Shown: piece after piece, positions 34,241-44,010 of the stretch
Layout: each line of letters starts with the position of its first letter
How positions within the stretch are numbered: position 1 is the stretch's first letter
NCBI GenBank assembly: GCA_018433865.1
Contig: JAHDQJ010000003.1
Location: forward strand, 186,001 to 250,000
From: Spirochaetales bacterium
Lineage (GTDB): Bacteria > Spirochaetota > Spirochaetia > Sphaerochaetales > Sphaerochaetaceae
Reading direction: 5' to 3'
DNA length: 64,000 bases
Made by a program: the position numbers and the translations under genes
Notes under the pieces: generated by a model
Database searches by the model: none
What the model was told of the DNA's origin: nothing
Seen by the model: the letters and a program-made list of their open reading frames with translations, nothing else

Positions 34241-36268
34241 ATGGACGACAAGCTCTTGCGCAACATAGGAATCATGGCCCATATCGATGCCGGAAAGACC
34301 ACTACCACCGAACGTATACTCTATTATACGGGAGAGAACTATCGAATCGGAGAGGTGGATGACGGAGAGGCTTCCATGGACTTCCTTGAACAGGAGCAGG
34401 ATCGTGGCATCACGATCAGTTCTGCCGCAACCACCTGTTTCTGGAAAGATCACCAGATCAACATCATCGATACTCCAGGGCACGTTGATTTCACTGCAGA
34501 AGTGGAACGATCGCTTCGTGTCCTCGATGGAGCGGTCGCGGTCGTGTGCGGAGTCAGCGGTGTCGAACCGCAGACGGAAACCGTATGGAGACAGGCCGAC
34601 CACTACAAGGTCCCGCGCATCATCTTCGTGAACAAGATGGATCGGCTCGGCGCCGATTTCTATCAGGTTGTCGAAGAGATCTCCAAGAAATTCTCCATCC
34701 AGGCAGTACCGCTCTTCCTTCCCGTCGGAGCGGAATCTTCATTCAATGGCATCGTCGATCTTCTCGAGAACAGGATGATCGAATTCGAAGTGAACGACAT
34801 GGGCAGCAGCATGCACTACAGTCCGGTTCCTTCCGACATGAGCGACCTTGCAGCTGAGTGGCACGAAAAATTGATCGATGCTGCCGCGAGCCATTCCGAT
34901 GAGATCACGGAGAAGTACTTTGCGGGTGAGCCGATTCCACGCGACATGATCATCAGCACGCTCAGGAAAGCGACCATCGAACGCAAGCTCGTTCCCGTAT
35001 TCGTGGGAGCATCACTCAAGAATATCGGCGTGCAGACGCTCCTCGACGGTATCGTGGAACTCCTTCCCTCACCCATGGACATACCGCCGATGAAGGGCAT
35101 CTCGGTGAAGCATGCCAACGAAGTCGAGGTGCACCATGATCCCCAAGGGAATCCCCTCGCCCTTATCTTCAAGATCCAGCATGACCGGGAGGCCGGACCT
35201 CTCTGCTTCGTACGCGTCTATTCCGGAGTGATCAGGAAAGGGACTGCCATACTCAATATCACGAAGAAGAAACGCGAGCGGATCAACCGGATCGTACGGA
35301 TGCATGCGAACCGTCCCGAGCCGATCGACCAACTGGCCGCAGGTGATATCGGAGTCGTCATCGGGTTCAAGAACGCCCAGACAGGAGATACCATCGGTAG
35401 CGAAGGGGCCCAGATACTGCTCGAGAACATGGATTTTCCCGAGCCTGTGATCTCGGTGGCAATAGAACCGAAAACGCTGAGCGATCAGGACAAGCTGAAA
35501 GCGGCGCTCGGCATCCTTACCCAGGAAGATCCTACCTTTACCTGGAAGGAGAATGCAGATACCGGCCAGCTGGTGATCAGCGGCATGGGTGAGCTGCACC
35601 TCGATGTCCTGGTCACCCGCCTCACGAAAGAGATGAAGGTCGAGGCCAGGGTCGGAAACCCACAGGTAACCTACCGCGAGACCATCCAGCAACCGGTCAC
35701 CAAGACAGAACAATTCAGCAAGATCCTCGCTGGGAAAGAACACGCTGCGACGGTGACGCTCACGGTACGACCGTTGGGCACCGGCACAGGTGCAAAGTTC
35801 ACCAGCAAGGTGTCCCCGAAGGCATTGCCGGCCGAGATGTCCGATGCGATCAAACGCGGTGTGGAGAACTCGATCCGATCAGGAATCAAATTCGGCTATG
35901 AGGCGATCGATCTGGAGACAGTCCTTGAGTCGGTGGTGTACAACGAGCTGACCGCCTCGACCTTTGCGTTCGAGGCTGCCAGTGCGATGTGCTTCGAATC
36001 GGCGTGCAGGGAGGCCGACCCGGTCTTGCTGGAACCGATCATGCGGGTCGACATCGTGGTGCCTTCCCAATATGTCGGGGAAGTCATGGGCAGCCTTACC
36101 GCACGCGGTGGATTGATCAACAGCATGGAGAGTCGCACGAGCGCCGACCACATCATCGCGAAGGCTCCGCTGGCACAATTGTTCGGTTATTCGACCATCT
36201 TGCGAAGCTCGACACAAGGGCGCGGAACCTTCACCATGGAGTTCTCCCATTTCGCCAAGAAATCCTGA
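34241..36268 (+). CDS. fusA: Elongation factor G family GTPase (full catalytic set)
   Basis: 675 residues with all five EF-G domains. G motifs are [12 protein letters not shown] (G1), RGITISSA (G2), DTPGHVDF (G3, with the catalytic His) and NKMD (G4). Domain IV begins near residue 460, and [12 protein letters not shown] precedes it. The organism probably has more than one true EF-G, because spirochaetes often split translocation and ribosome recycling between paralogues; which role this copy has cannot be told from sequence alone. It stands apart from any str operon. Next to it lies a second, divergent EF-G-like gene with its own promoter. Confidence 0.93.
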   Translation: MDDKLLRNIGIMAHIDAGKTTTTERILYYTGENYRIGEVDDGEASMDFLEQEQDRGITISSAATTCFWKDHQINIIDTPGHVDFTAEVERSLRVLDGAVAVVCGVSGVEPQTETVWRQADHYKVPRIIFVNKMDRLGADFYQVVEEISKKFSIQAVPLFLPVGAESSFNGIVDLLENRMIEFEVNDMGSSMHYSPVPSDMSDLAAEWHEKLIDAAASHSDEITEKYFAGEPIPRDMIISTLRKATIERKLVPVFVGASLKNIGVQTLLDGIVELLPSPMDIPPMKGISVKHANEVEVHHDPQGNPLALIFKIQHDREAGPLCFVRVYSGVIRKGTAILNITKKKRERINRIVRMHANRPEPIDQLAAGDIGVVIGFKNAQTGDTIGSEGAQILLENMDFPEPVISVAIEPKTLSDQDKLKAALGILTQEDPTFTWKENADTGQLVISGMGELHLDVLVTRLTKEMKVEARVGNPQVTYRETIQQPVTKTEQFSKILAGKEHAATVTLTVRPLGTGTGAKFTSKVSPKALPAEMSDAIKRGVENSIRSGIKFGYEAIDLETVLESVVYNELTASTFAFEAASAMCFESACREADPVLLEPIMRVDIVVPSQYVGEVMGSLTARGGLINSMESRTSADHIIAKAPLAQLFGYSTILRSSTQGRGTFTMEFSHFAKKS

Positions 36269-36314
36269 GAAAGTGCCGTTTTTCCTGCTTGGCATGTGAA
36301 AAACGGCTACTTTC
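36269..36314 (+). repeat. Inverted repeat between the two EF-G family genes
   Basis: The arms at 36269-36284 and 36298-36314 form a stem of about 16 bp with one bulged base, starting right after the stop codon. No U-tract follows on the plus strand, so it could be a processing or weak termination structure rather than a classical terminator. Confidence 0.6.
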
Positions 36315-36325
36315 GCAATATTCGT

Positions 36326-36354
36326 TTGACAGATCACCGGTATGGATTTACTAT
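36326..36354 (+). promoter_or_regulatory. Promoter of the EF-G-like gene
   Basis: Consensus -35 TTGACA (36326-36331), 17-bp spacer, -10 TACTAT (36349-36354). The leader of about 35 nt contains AGGAGG. Confidence 0.75.
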
Positions 36355-36394
36355 GTCTTTTGAGTATCATCCGATGCTTATCATAGGAGGACAT

Positions 36395-38476
36395 ATGAGC
36401 GTATCCAGTACTGACGTAAGGAACATTGCCATCGTAGGCCACAACGGTACCGGGAAAACCTCATTATTGGAACAGATCCTGTTCCAAAGTGGTGTGGTTT
36501 CCCGGGCTGAATCCATAGATTCGGGCAAGACCACCAGTGACTACACCGAGGAAGAGATCCAGCGCAAGATCTCCATCCACACTGCCATGGCGAACATTTC
36601 GTTCGAAGGCAAGTCCTTGACTTTCCTCGACACCCCGGGAACAGCTGACTTCGTAGGAGAGGTCATCAGCGCCTTCCGTTCCTGTGAGACGGCTCTCGTC
36701 ACCGTCGATGCACGTGACGGTGCACAGATCGAGACCATCAAGCTGTGGAAGCGGCTCAACGACCGCAACAAGCCGCGTGCAGTATTCTTGAACAAGACAG
36801 ACCGCGAACGGGCCGATTTTTTCGGTGCGTTCAATCAATTGAAAGAACAGTTGCCTGCGACATACGTTCCCATTACCATCCCGATGGGTTCCGGTGAGAC
36901 GTTCAAGGGCGTGATCAACCTGATAGAAAAGAAAGCCTATGCATATACTCCGAACGGGAAAGAGACGGTCGGGGAAATTCCCGAGGAATTCAATTCCTTG
37001 GTCGAGGAATATGAACTGTTGCTCATCGAGGCGGCAGCTGAGGGTGCGGACGACCTGATCGAGAAGTATTTCGATGTCGGGACGCTCGAACCGGATGAAA
37101 TCCGCAGGGGACTTCGTGAGGGATTGGCAGGAAACCGGATCGTGCCGGTGTTCGCCGGCAGCAGCCTCCTCGGTTCGGGAATCTCCAGTTTGCTCACCTT
37201 CATCCGCAACAACTTCCCCTCCCCGGTCGGCAAAGAGGATTTCATCATCGCCGATGGTGAGGAAAGTACGATCTCCATCAAGCAGGACGGATCGGTCGCA
37301 GCCTACGTCTTCAAGACCACGATCGACCAGTTCTCAGGAAAACTCGCCTATGTGAAGGTCGTCCAGGGCAGCATTGCCGGCGATACGGAACTGTTCAATC
37401 CCGATTTCGGAAAGAAAGAGAAACCCGGGAAGATTTACCGCATGCTCGGCAAGAAGCTCGTGGAGACTGATGCACTCTGTGCCGGTGACATCGGAGTCAT
37501 CGCGAAGAGCAACATCACCCACACGAACGCAAGTTTGCTTGCCGCTGATGCAGGGTATCGTTTCAAGCCCCTGATGTTCCCTTCCCCGATCTATTCGCTT
37601 GCCATCCAGGCGGGTGACAAGAAATCCGAGGACAAGATGAACGAGGCTCTCTACCGCATCACCGAAGAGGACCTGACATTCAACATCATGTTCAACGAGG
37701 AAACCAAGGAATCTACGATCAGCGGCATGGGAGAGCTGCATCTCACCATGATCCTCGACAAGATCAAGGAGAAGCAGAAAATCAGCATCAATACGAAGCT
37801 CCCGAAAGTCGCATACCGTGAGACCATCACCAAGAAATCGGGCGTCGTCGAGTACGCACACAAGAAACAGTCCGGAGGTCATGGCCAATACGGAAAAGTT
37901 CTCATCGAGATCGAACCGATCGAACGGGGACTGCAGTACACATTCACGAACGCGATCAAGGGCGGATCGGTTTCGAAAGGATACATGCCGGGAATCGAGA
38001 AAGGCCTCCAGGATGCCATGGCAGAGGGATTCCTTGCCGATTATCCGATGGTCGACATCGGTGTCACGATCGTCGACGGAAAGGAACACCCGGTAGACTC
38101 CTCCGAAATGGCATTCCGTCTTGCTGCGAAAGGCGCGATGAGGATGGCTATCGAGAAAGCGGGTCCCGTACTGCTCGAACCGTTCATGAAGCTGGCTGTC
38201 TATGTCGAGGACAAGTATCTTGGTGACATTCTCAGCGACCTGAGCGGAAAGCGTGGCAGGGTGCTTGGGCAGGAAGACATCGGCGGCGGTATCCAGATGG
38301 TGCGTGCCGAAGTTCCTCAGGCTGAGATGCTCAACTACGCGATCGACCTGAAGTCGATGACCAGCGGTACAGGATCCTTCGAGCTTGAGTTCGACCACTA
38401 TGAGATGATCAGCGGTCGTATAGCGGATGAAGTGATCAAGGCGGCGAAGGCTGCCAGGGAAGCTGCCGAAAAATAG
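36395..38476 (+). CDS. EF-G-like GTPase lacking the catalytic histidine
   Basis: 693 residues with EF-G domain order but divergent GTPase motifs. The P-loop is GHNGTGKTS (15-23), switch I reads QRKISIHTA, and switch II is DTPGTADF (79-86), where Thr83 replaces the His that activates water in EF-G. G4 is NKTD. Domain IV (KKQSGGHGQYGKV onward) and domain V are well preserved, so ribosome binding is plausible. GTP hydrolysis may be slow or depend on another trigger. Similar EF-G-like proteins without this His are known in several phyla and remain poorly characterised. I chose the ATG at 36395 because AGGAGG lies 4 nt upstream and the promoter fits; the longer frame from 36296 includes the promoter. 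Confidence 0.88.
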   Translation: MSVSSTDVRNIAIVGHNGTGKTSLLEQILFQSGVVSRAESIDSGKTTSDYTEEEIQRKISIHTAMANISFEGKSLTFLDTPGTADFVGEVISAFRSCETALVTVDARDGAQIETIKLWKRLNDRNKPRAVFLNKTDRERADFFGAFNQLKEQLPATYVPITIPMGSGETFKGVINLIEKKAYAYTPNGKETVGEIPEEFNSLVEEYELLLIEAAAEGADDLIEKYFDVGTLEPDEIRRGLREGLAGNRIVPVFAGSSLLGSGISSLLTFIRNNFPSPVGKEDFIIADGEESTISIKQDGSVAAYVFKTTIDQFSGKLAYVKVVQGSIAGDTELFNPDFGKKEKPGKIYRMLGKKLVETDALCAGDIGVIAKSNITHTNASLLAADAGYRFKPLMFPSPIYSLAIQAGDKKSEDKMNEALYRITEEDLTFNIMFNEETKESTISGMGELHLTMILDKIKEKQKISINTKLPKVAYRETITKKSGVVEYAHKKQSGGHGQYGKVLIEIEPIERGLQYTFTNAIKGGSVSKGYMPGIEKGLQDAMAEGFLADYPMVDIGVTIVDGKEHPVDSSEMAFRLAAKGAMRMAIEKAGPVLLEPFMKLAVYVEDKYLGDILSDLSGKRGRVLGQEDIGGGIQMVRAEVPQAEMLNYAIDLKSMTSGTGSFELEFDHYEMISGRIADEVIKAAKAAREAAEK

Positions 38477-38498
38477 GGGTCCCACTGCAAAGGCAGGG

Positions 38499-38526
38499 AA
38501 AACCGGGGTGCTCAGCCCCGGTTTTT
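38499..38526. terminator. Bidirectional terminator embedded in the trmB 3' end
   Basis: The 10-bp stem AAAACCGGGG/CCCCGGTTTT with a 7-nt loop is flanked by A's on the left and T's on the right. It can terminate both the EF-G-like transcript (plus) and trmB (minus). The last codons of trmB (Lys-Asn-Arg-Gly-stop) lie inside it. Confidence 0.8.
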
Positions 38527-39228
38527 CTCTACCCAGACTTCATGGATGCGATGCTGCTTCTGCAACCCCTTCTGTTCGAATCCGGTGGTAGGTCTCCATG
38601 ACCGCGAGGGAGCGTATGTGCCGTAGGGATTGTGCAATCCTTCGATAGAGTCGAAGACATCAAGCATCTGCTGCCCATACTCTTCCCAATCGGTCACACA
38701 ATAGATATAGCCACCGGGGACAAGCTTATCCATCAGCAGTCGTGCGAACGCTTCTTGGATGAGCCTCCGTTTGTGGTGTTTCTTTTTCGGCCAGGGATCG
38801 GGAAAGAATATGTGGAAGCCCGCCACGGAAGAGGGTGCGACCATGTGTTCCAACACCTCGACAGCATCGAAGCGCATGAGCCTGAGGTTCGTCAGGCTTT
38901 TCCTTCCGACTGCGCTGAGCAGCTTGGTGAATCCGCTGAGGAATACTTCGATGGCGAGGAAGTTTGTGAACGGCATCTGCGTAGCGATGCGTTCAGTTGT
39001 GTGCCCCATGCCGAACCCGATCTCCACGATCACGGGATTGTCATTTTCGAAGATCTCAGCGAAAGACAGCATCCGTGTGTCATCAAATGGAATCACGAAC
39101 TGTTCGCCATACAGTTCCAAGGCTTCCTTCTGGTACGGAGCGAGCCTGGATCCACGCAACACGAAACTTTTGATGCTGCGTTTGCCGTCCTCCGAGACAG
39201 ATTCGACCCGTTGCGATTCCAAAGCCAT
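38512..39228 (-). CDS. trmB: tRNA (guanine-N7-)-methyltransferase
   Basis: A 238-residue SAM-dependent enzyme that makes m7G46 in tRNA. The SAM motif EIGFGMGHTTERIA lies near residue 70, and the family motif FFPDPWPKKKHHKRR lies near residue 145. The C-terminal motif GFEQKGLQKQHRIHEVW is also present. The ATG at 39228 has GGAGG 5 nt upstream and is preferred to a GTG one codon before. It follows mfd by 13 bp and is probably cotranscribed with it. Its last codons form half of a transcription terminator. Confidence 0.95.
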   Translation of the reverse strand: MALESQRVESVSEDGKRSIKSFVLRGSRLAPYQKEALELYGEQFVIPFDDTRMLSFAEIFENDNPVIVEIGFGMGHTTERIATQMPFTNFLAIEVFLSGFTKLLSAVGRKSLTNLRLMRFDAVEVLEHMVAPSSVAGFHIFFPDPWPKKKHHKRRLIQEAFARLLMDKLVPGGYIYCVTDWEEYGQQMLDVFDSIEGLHNPYGTYAPSRSWRPTTGFEQKGLQKQHRIHEVWVEKNRG

Positions 39229-39241
39229 CACATCCTCCCCA

Positions 39242-42200
39242 TCATGCCAATCGCTGCAACGTCTCCAGGATGAACAGTGACTTGTCCTTCAGGGAGACCG
39301 CATCGGTCCGTAAGGTCAACACATTCATGCGTCTTTGGTCAATACCCACCTTCCCGTTGCCCAGGCGGATCAGTTCCATGACCTTGTCGATCGAGATATC
39401 CTTCACTTTCGCGAACTCGACCGTGACCAAGCCGTTGCGCTCTTTCAAGTGCTGGATCCTCAACTTCCTGCAGATGATCTTCAACTCTGCGATGTACAGA
39501 AGATTCACCACGACCTCAGGCATCGGCCCGAACCGGTCCTCGAGCTCAGCGGTAAGCCCCTGGAGCTGTACGTCAGCGTGTATGCTGGCGATTTTCTTGT
39601 ACACTTCGAACTTCACCGAAGGCTCGCTGATATAGGAGTCCGGTATGAATCCGGAATAGTCGAGTTCGAGGAAGACCTCCTTGTCCTCCTCGATCGAACC
39701 ATCCTTCAGCATCTCGGCGATCGTTTCGTCGAGGATGCGCAGGTACATGTCCAGCCCGACCGAAGCAAGCTGTCCGCTTTGTTCCCTTCCGAGGAGATTG
39801 CCGGTCCCCCGGATCTCCATGTCCTTCATCGCGATCTTGAAACCGCTGCCAAGCTCGGTATGCTCCGATATGATCTTCAGTCGTTTCACGGCGATCTCGC
39901 TGATCACCGAGAGCTCGGGATAAAACAGGTAGGCAAAGGCCTCCTGATCGCTCCTGCCGACCCGACCGCGCAACTGATAGAGCTGGGATACACCGTAACG
40001 GTCGGCCCGGTCGATGATGATCGTATTGACGTTCGGGATATCGATGCCGTTCTCGATCAGCGTGGTGGAGACAAGGACCTGGATTCCCTGGTGGATGAAG
40101 CGGCGCATGATGTCTTCCATCGCCTCCGGATCCATCTGCCCGTGGATCGATTCGATGAGGATGTCGGGCATCTGGGTGTTCAGCATCCTCACCACTTCCT
40201 CGAGCGTATTGATCCGGTTGTGCAGGTAGAACACCTGTCCTCCCCTGCCCAATTCGAAGCGGATCGCCTGCACGATCGTCGCGATGTCGAAATCCCTGAT
40301 AACCGTCTTGATCGGACGCCGCTGTATCGGTGGCGTGGTGAGCAGGGACATGTCGCGAATTTTCAGAAGGGACATGTACAATGTCCTGGGAATAGGGGTC
40401 GCGGAGAGGGCGATCGAATCGATATTTGCCTTGAGCTCCTTCACACGCTCCTTGTCCTTGACTCCGAAACGCTGCTCCTCGTCGATGATCAACAGTCCGA
40501 GATCCTTGAATGCCACATCCTTTTGCAACAATCTATGGGTGCCGACCAGGATGTCGACCTGCCCCTCCTTCAACCGGCCGAGGATCACACGTTGTTCCTT
40601 CTTCGGAATGATCCTGGAAAGCAGTTCCGTCTTGACCGGGAATTGGCCGAGGCGCTGTTTCAGCGTCTCATGGTGCTGCTCGGCAAGGATCGTCGTCGGT
40701 GCGAGGAAGGCGACCTGCTTTCCGGCCATCACCGCCTTGAAAGCTGCACGCAACGCAATCTCCGTCTTTCCGTACCCCACATCGCCACAGACCAGACGGT
40801 CCATGACTGTCGGACTCTCCATGTCCCGCTTGATGTCCTCGATGCAGGTGAGCTGATCCTCCGTCTCCTCGAACGGAAAGGAGGCTTCGAACTCCAATTG
40901 CCAATCCGTATCCTTGGGAAAGGGGAACCCCTTGCTGCTCTTGCGCCTTGCATAGAGCTGGATCAATCGGCTGGCAAGCTCCTCTGCCGATTTCCGCGCA
41001 CGGGCCTTCTTCGCCTCCCATCCTTGCCCACCGAGCTTGTCAAGCTTGGGATTACCCCCTTCGCTCCCGATATACCGTTGGATGAGGTTGGCCTGTTCGA
41101 TGGGCACGAATAGCGTCTCGTTGTCAGCGTACGCAATCTTGATGTAGTCCCGCTCTTTCCCGCTCATGTTGATCCGATCAATCTTCATGAACTGTCCCAC
41201 ACCATAGTTCACGTGGACGACGTAGTCGCCTTCATTGAGATCAACGAACGAATCCAACGGAGAGGACTGCACCTTGTGCAGGGTCTTGACCACTTGCTTC
41301 CTGCGACCGAATATCTCATGATCGCACATCGCGACGAGATGTTGGCTGAGGATGGTGAACCCTGCACTGATCTCGAGGTCGAGGATCTTCAGGCCCTCGA
41401 ACTGTCCGAGCATGTTCTTCAGTCGTTTCTTCTGAAGCTCCGATCCTGCATAGATCACGACCACATACCCGTTGGTCAGCATTTGCGTAAGTTCTTCCTT
41501 TAGCATGGAAAAGTTGCCAAAGAAAGAACGCGGTCCGTCGATATCGAACACATGGGCACCCTTTGTCTGTCCCCGTACATCCATCACCACGGTACAGCGC
41601 TGTCTCGTCTCCACGAATCGCGGATAATCGAACAGCAGCTCATCGGGCTTCGGGGAAAGGCGATCATCGAGGAATGCCTGCCGGTACAGCGACTTTGCTT
41701 CGACGGTAAGCGAATGGAATGATGATTCGAGCCGTTCCTTTCCGAGGAAAAAAAAGTAGTCCTTCTCGTCTACATAGGCGCCAATGTCCGCAGTCTCGAT
41801 CTTCTGTCGTTCCTTGAGCAGCGTGACGGTGATGTGACCGAGCGTCTTCACCGTATCCTGCGACATCGGATCGAAGGAGGTGATCCGTTCGATCCGCTCC
41901 CAATCGGCATAGATGCGCACCGGATGGGGACTGTCGTAGGGAAAGAAATCGAGGACTTCGCCATGGATCGAGAACTCTCCGGGTACCGAAGTACTCGGTG
42001 ATCGATAATAGCCGCCAGCAGCGAGCGTATCGGCGATTTTGGTCGACTCGAACGGATCGCCGATCTTCAGCCGTATCTCCGACTCCCTCAGCGACCCAAT
42101 GGAGACGACCGGGGAAACGAATGCCCGCAGATGGGTGATGACGAGCCTGGAAGGATGCTCGAGCAGCGCAGCCAAGGATTTCAGCTGGGTATACTCGCGA

Positions 42201-42490
42201 TCCGTTCCTTCCCAGGGACTGTAGAGCAACTTGCCGTTGGAGGGGATATAGATGAAGGGAACCGTCGCCGTCTGCAGGTCCTTGCAGAGCTGCATCGCGG
42301 AAACTTCGGTGGAACAGATCGCCCAGAGCCGTCTTTCGATAGAACGGGCATAAACTGACAGGGCCTCGGCGAGGGGATACCCCTCGAGACCCTCGATGTA
42401 TTGACGCTTGGTGCTATCCTGCTTGAACGACTTGTATGCGTCAGTGCTTTTGATATAGGATTGCACGAGCGGACCGATATGTTGTTGCAT
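39242..42490 (-). CDS. mfd: Transcription-repair coupling factor Mfd
   Basis: About 1082 residues. The order is an N-terminal UvrB-like region, the RNA-polymerase-interacting domain (VDLNEGDYVVHVNYGVGQF, near 450), and an SF2 translocase with GDVGYGKTEIALRAAFKA, LAPTTILAEQH, IDEEQRFGVKDKER and ALSATPIPRTLYMSLL. The TRG-containing motor and a C-terminal domain with EDRFGPMPEVV follow. It removes RNA polymerase stalled at lesions and recruits UvrA, which is also in this window. The start is ATG at 42490 with no Shine-Dalgarno sequence; a -10 box ends 10 nt upstream, so the leader would be only about 3-4 nt. The longer open frame would run through the promoter and the divergent gene. Confidence 0.97.
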   Translation of the reverse strand: MQQHIGPLVQSYIKSTDAYKSFKQDSTKRQYIEGLEGYPLAEALSVYARSIERRLWAICSTEVSAMQLCKDLQTATVPFIYIPSNGKLLYSPWEGTDREYTQLKSLAALLEHPSRLVITHLRAFVSPVVSIGSLRESEIRLKIGDPFESTKIADTLAAGGYYRSPSTSVPGEFSIHGEVLDFFPYDSPHPVRIYADWERIERITSFDPMSQDTVKTLGHITVTLLKERQKIETADIGAYVDEKDYFFFLGKERLESSFHSLTVEAKSLYRQAFLDDRLSPKPDELLFDYPRFVETRQRCTVVMDVRGQTKGAHVFDIDGPRSFFGNFSMLKEELTQMLTNGYVVVIYAGSELQKKRLKNMLGQFEGLKILDLEISAGFTILSQHLVAMCDHEIFGRRKQVVKTLHKVQSSPLDSFVDLNEGDYVVHVNYGVGQFMKIDRINMSGKERDYIKIAYADNETLFVPIEQANLIQRYIGSEGGNPKLDKLGGQGWEAKKARARKSAEELASRLIQLYARRKSSKGFPFPKDTDWQLEFEASFPFEETEDQLTCIEDIKRDMESPTVMDRLVCGDVGYGKTEIALRAAFKAVMAGKQVAFLAPTTILAEQHHETLKQRLGQFPVKTELLSRIIPKKEQRVILGRLKEGQVDILVGTHRLLQKDVAFKDLGLLIIDEEQRFGVKDKERVKELKANIDSIALSATPIPRTLYMSLLKIRDMSLLTTPPIQRRPIKTVIRDFDIATIVQAIRFELGRGGQVFYLHNRINTLEEVVRMLNTQMPDILIESIHGQMDPEAMEDIMRRFIHQGIQVLVSTTLIENGIDIPNVNTIIIDRADRYGVSQLYQLRGRVGRSDQEAFAYLFYPELSVISEIAVKRLKIISEHTELGSGFKIAMKDMEIRGTGNLLGREQSGQLASVGLDMYLRILDETIAEMLKDGSIEEDKEVFLELDYSGFIPDSYISEPSVKFEVYKKIASIHADVQLQGLTAELEDRFGPMPEVVVNLLYIAELKIICRKLRIQHLKERNGLVTVEFAKVKDISIDKVMELIRLGNGKVGIDQRRMNVLTLRTDAVSLKDKSLFILETLQRLA

Positions 42491-42510
42491 AACCGCACAT
42501 ACCCTATCAC
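42482..42510 (+). promoter_or_regulatory. Promoter of the inositol-monophosphatase-like gene
   Basis: TTGTTG (42482-42487), 17-bp spacer, TATCAC (42505-42510), followed by AGGAAGG and the ATG at 42529. It overlaps the divergent mfd promoter by 10 bp, and the two -10 boxes share 2 bp. Confidence 0.45.
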
Positions 42511-42529
42511 AGAGCAGGAAGGTGTTCAA
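42501..42529 (-). promoter_or_regulatory. Promoter of mfd-trmB (near-leaderless)
   Basis: On the minus strand TTGAAC (42524-42529), 17-bp spacer, TAGGGT (42501-42506). The mfd ATG lies 10 nt after the -10. The -35 touches the first base of the divergent gene's start codon. Confidence 0.5.
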
Positions 42530-43314
42530 TGGATTCTTATGACAAGATCGCATCATTGGTACTTGAGCTGGCTGATTATGCATGCGATGCACAGGCTGAT
42601 ATCGCAAGGAATTACAAGGAGGACGGAACGGTCCTTACCGAGGCAGACACCCTGATCAACACCAGGATAGGCGATCTTGTCGCATCCCTTTTCCCCGAAG
42701 CGAACGTGGTCACGGAGGAGGCCATCCGTCCTTTCCGTCCCGATGCACCGCTCACATTCATTCTCGATCCGATCGACGGAACCGATGTCTACAGCCAAGG
42801 ATTGCCCGGATGGTGCATCGCTCTCGGCGTACTCGATGGGAATCGCCAACCGATCGGCGGCATGGTCTGTGCCCCGCGTTGGGGCCTGAGCAGGGACGAA
42901 GGGCTTTTCCTTCGCCTCGATCCGGGAAAAGGACTTACCCTCAACGGAAAGCCGTTCAAGGCACGCATCAGCGACAGGAAACTCGAGCAGATTGCCTTGG
43001 CTTCACATGCACCGCGTCATCTCTCGATCAAGCAATTCGATGTGAAGCTGCGCTGTTACGGATCGAACATCCTCCACATGATTTCCCCGCTCATTCACCC
43101 GCACGTACAAGGTTCGGTAAGCATCCGATGTTATGCCTGGGATATCGCAGGAGCCCATGCACTCTTGCACTCCCAAGGGTTCGAGACACGGTATGTGGAT
43201 GACACGCCGTTCGTCTATGATGACGAACTGCTGGCCGAACGGAAGGGAATCAAGCGTTTGCTGTTGGCCGGAACCGAAGAGGCCGTCAGTTCCATGCAAG
43301 GGATGTTCACCTGA
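42529..43314 (+). CDS. Inositol monophosphatase family protein
   Basis: 261 residues. Metal-site motifs of the FIG/IMPase superfamily are VVTEEA near residue 60, ILDPIDGTDVYSQ near 84-95 and YAWDIAGAHALL near 200, with Asp residues in DPIDGT and WD. It removes phosphate from inositol phosphates or a related small substrate such as NADP or PAP; the exact substrate is not readable. AGGAAGG lies 6 nt upstream of the ATG. It is divergent from mfd with overlapping promoters and ends 9 bp before the convergent yhhQ. Confidence 0.9.
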   Translation: MDSYDKIASLVLELADYACDAQADIARNYKEDGTVLTEADTLINTRIGDLVASLFPEANVVTEEAIRPFRPDAPLTFILDPIDGTDVYSQGLPGWCIALGVLDGNRQPIGGMVCAPRWGLSRDEGLFLRLDPGKGLTLNGKPFKARISDRKLEQIALASHAPRHLSIKQFDVKLRCYGSNILHMISPLIHPHVQGSVSIRCYAWDIAGAHALLHSQGFETRYVDDTPFVYDDELLAERKGIKRLLLAGTEEAVSSMQGMFT

Positions 43315-43323
43315 TACAACCCA

Positions 43324-44010
43324 TCACGGTCGCACGACCCCGGATTCGAACCACTTTCTCGCGAGATACATGAACGGAGTATCCAATGCTGCGACGACCC
43401 ACTTGAGCAGATAGGTCGTCAGCATGATCTGCCACAGCACGGGCCACTCATAGACGCCCCAGAAGGCAATGCACGTGAACAGCAGGGTATCGATCAGTTG
43501 GCTCACCATCGTGCTCGCGTTGTTGCGCAACCAAAGCCATTTCATTCCCGGTTTCTTGCGTTTCCAATAGTCAAACGCATGGATGTCATGCATCTGCGAG
43601 ACGATGTAGGCGGTGAGGCTTCCCAGTGCGATGCGAGGCATGAGCCCGAAGATCGTAGCCATGCTCTCCTGCACGAAGTCGCTTTCTGCAGGGATGAACA
43701 GCAACGCAGCATTCATGAGAACCGTCATCACCACCAGGGAGAAGAAACCGATGCCGACTGCACGCGCGGCATCTTTTCTTCCGTAGCATTCGCTGAGAAT
43801 GTCGGTTGCAAGGAAACTCGTGGCGTACACGATGTTCCCGAGCGTGGCCTCGAGCCCGAACAGGACCACCGTCTTGGTGACCTGTATGTTCGCGATGATC
43901 ACGGAAATCGGGATCCAGATGAACAATCCGAGCCTGCCCCAGAGCCTGAACGCGACCATGATGGCAAGAAAATTGAGCAACAGCATGAGTATCCAAAACA
44001 GTTCGTTCAC
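43324..44010 (-). CDS. yhhQ: Queuosine precursor transporter (YhhQ/VUT family)
   Basis: 228 residues with about six membrane helices. Conserved YhhQ-family features include the VLFGLEATLGNIVYATSFLATDILSE region near residues 48-73 and the C-terminal LDTPFMYLARKW; SECYGRKDAARAVG lies in a loop. The family imports 7-deazaguanine precursors for queuosine in tRNA. The start is GTG at 44010, overlapping the upstream NTPase stop by 4 bp (GTGA). It is the last gene of a coupled three-gene operon with a THEP1-like NTPase and an ACT-like protein; no other queuosine gene is in view. Confidence 0.88.
   Translation of the reverse strand: MNELFWILMLLLNFLAIMVAFRLWGRLGLFIWIPISVIIANIQVTKTVVLFGLEATLGNIVYATSFLATDILSECYGRKDAARAVGIGFFSLVVMTVLMNAALLFIPAESDFVQESMATIFGLMPRIALGSLTAYIVSQMHDIHAFDYWKRKKPGMKWLWLRNNASTMVSQLIDTLLFTCIAFWGVYEWPVLWQIMLTTYLLKWVVAALDTPFMYLARKWFESGVVRP

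Noticed and set aside
36296-36394. Upstream extension of the EF-G-like gene
   Set aside because: It contains the -35/-10 promoter and lies before a perfect AGGAGG plus ATG at 36395, so it is leader rather than coding.
39335-41113. 592-codon open frame on the plus strand, antisense to mfd
   Set aside because: It is a shadow of mfd; its His/Asp/Leu-rich composition and lack of motifs are typical of complement frames in this GC-rich DNA.
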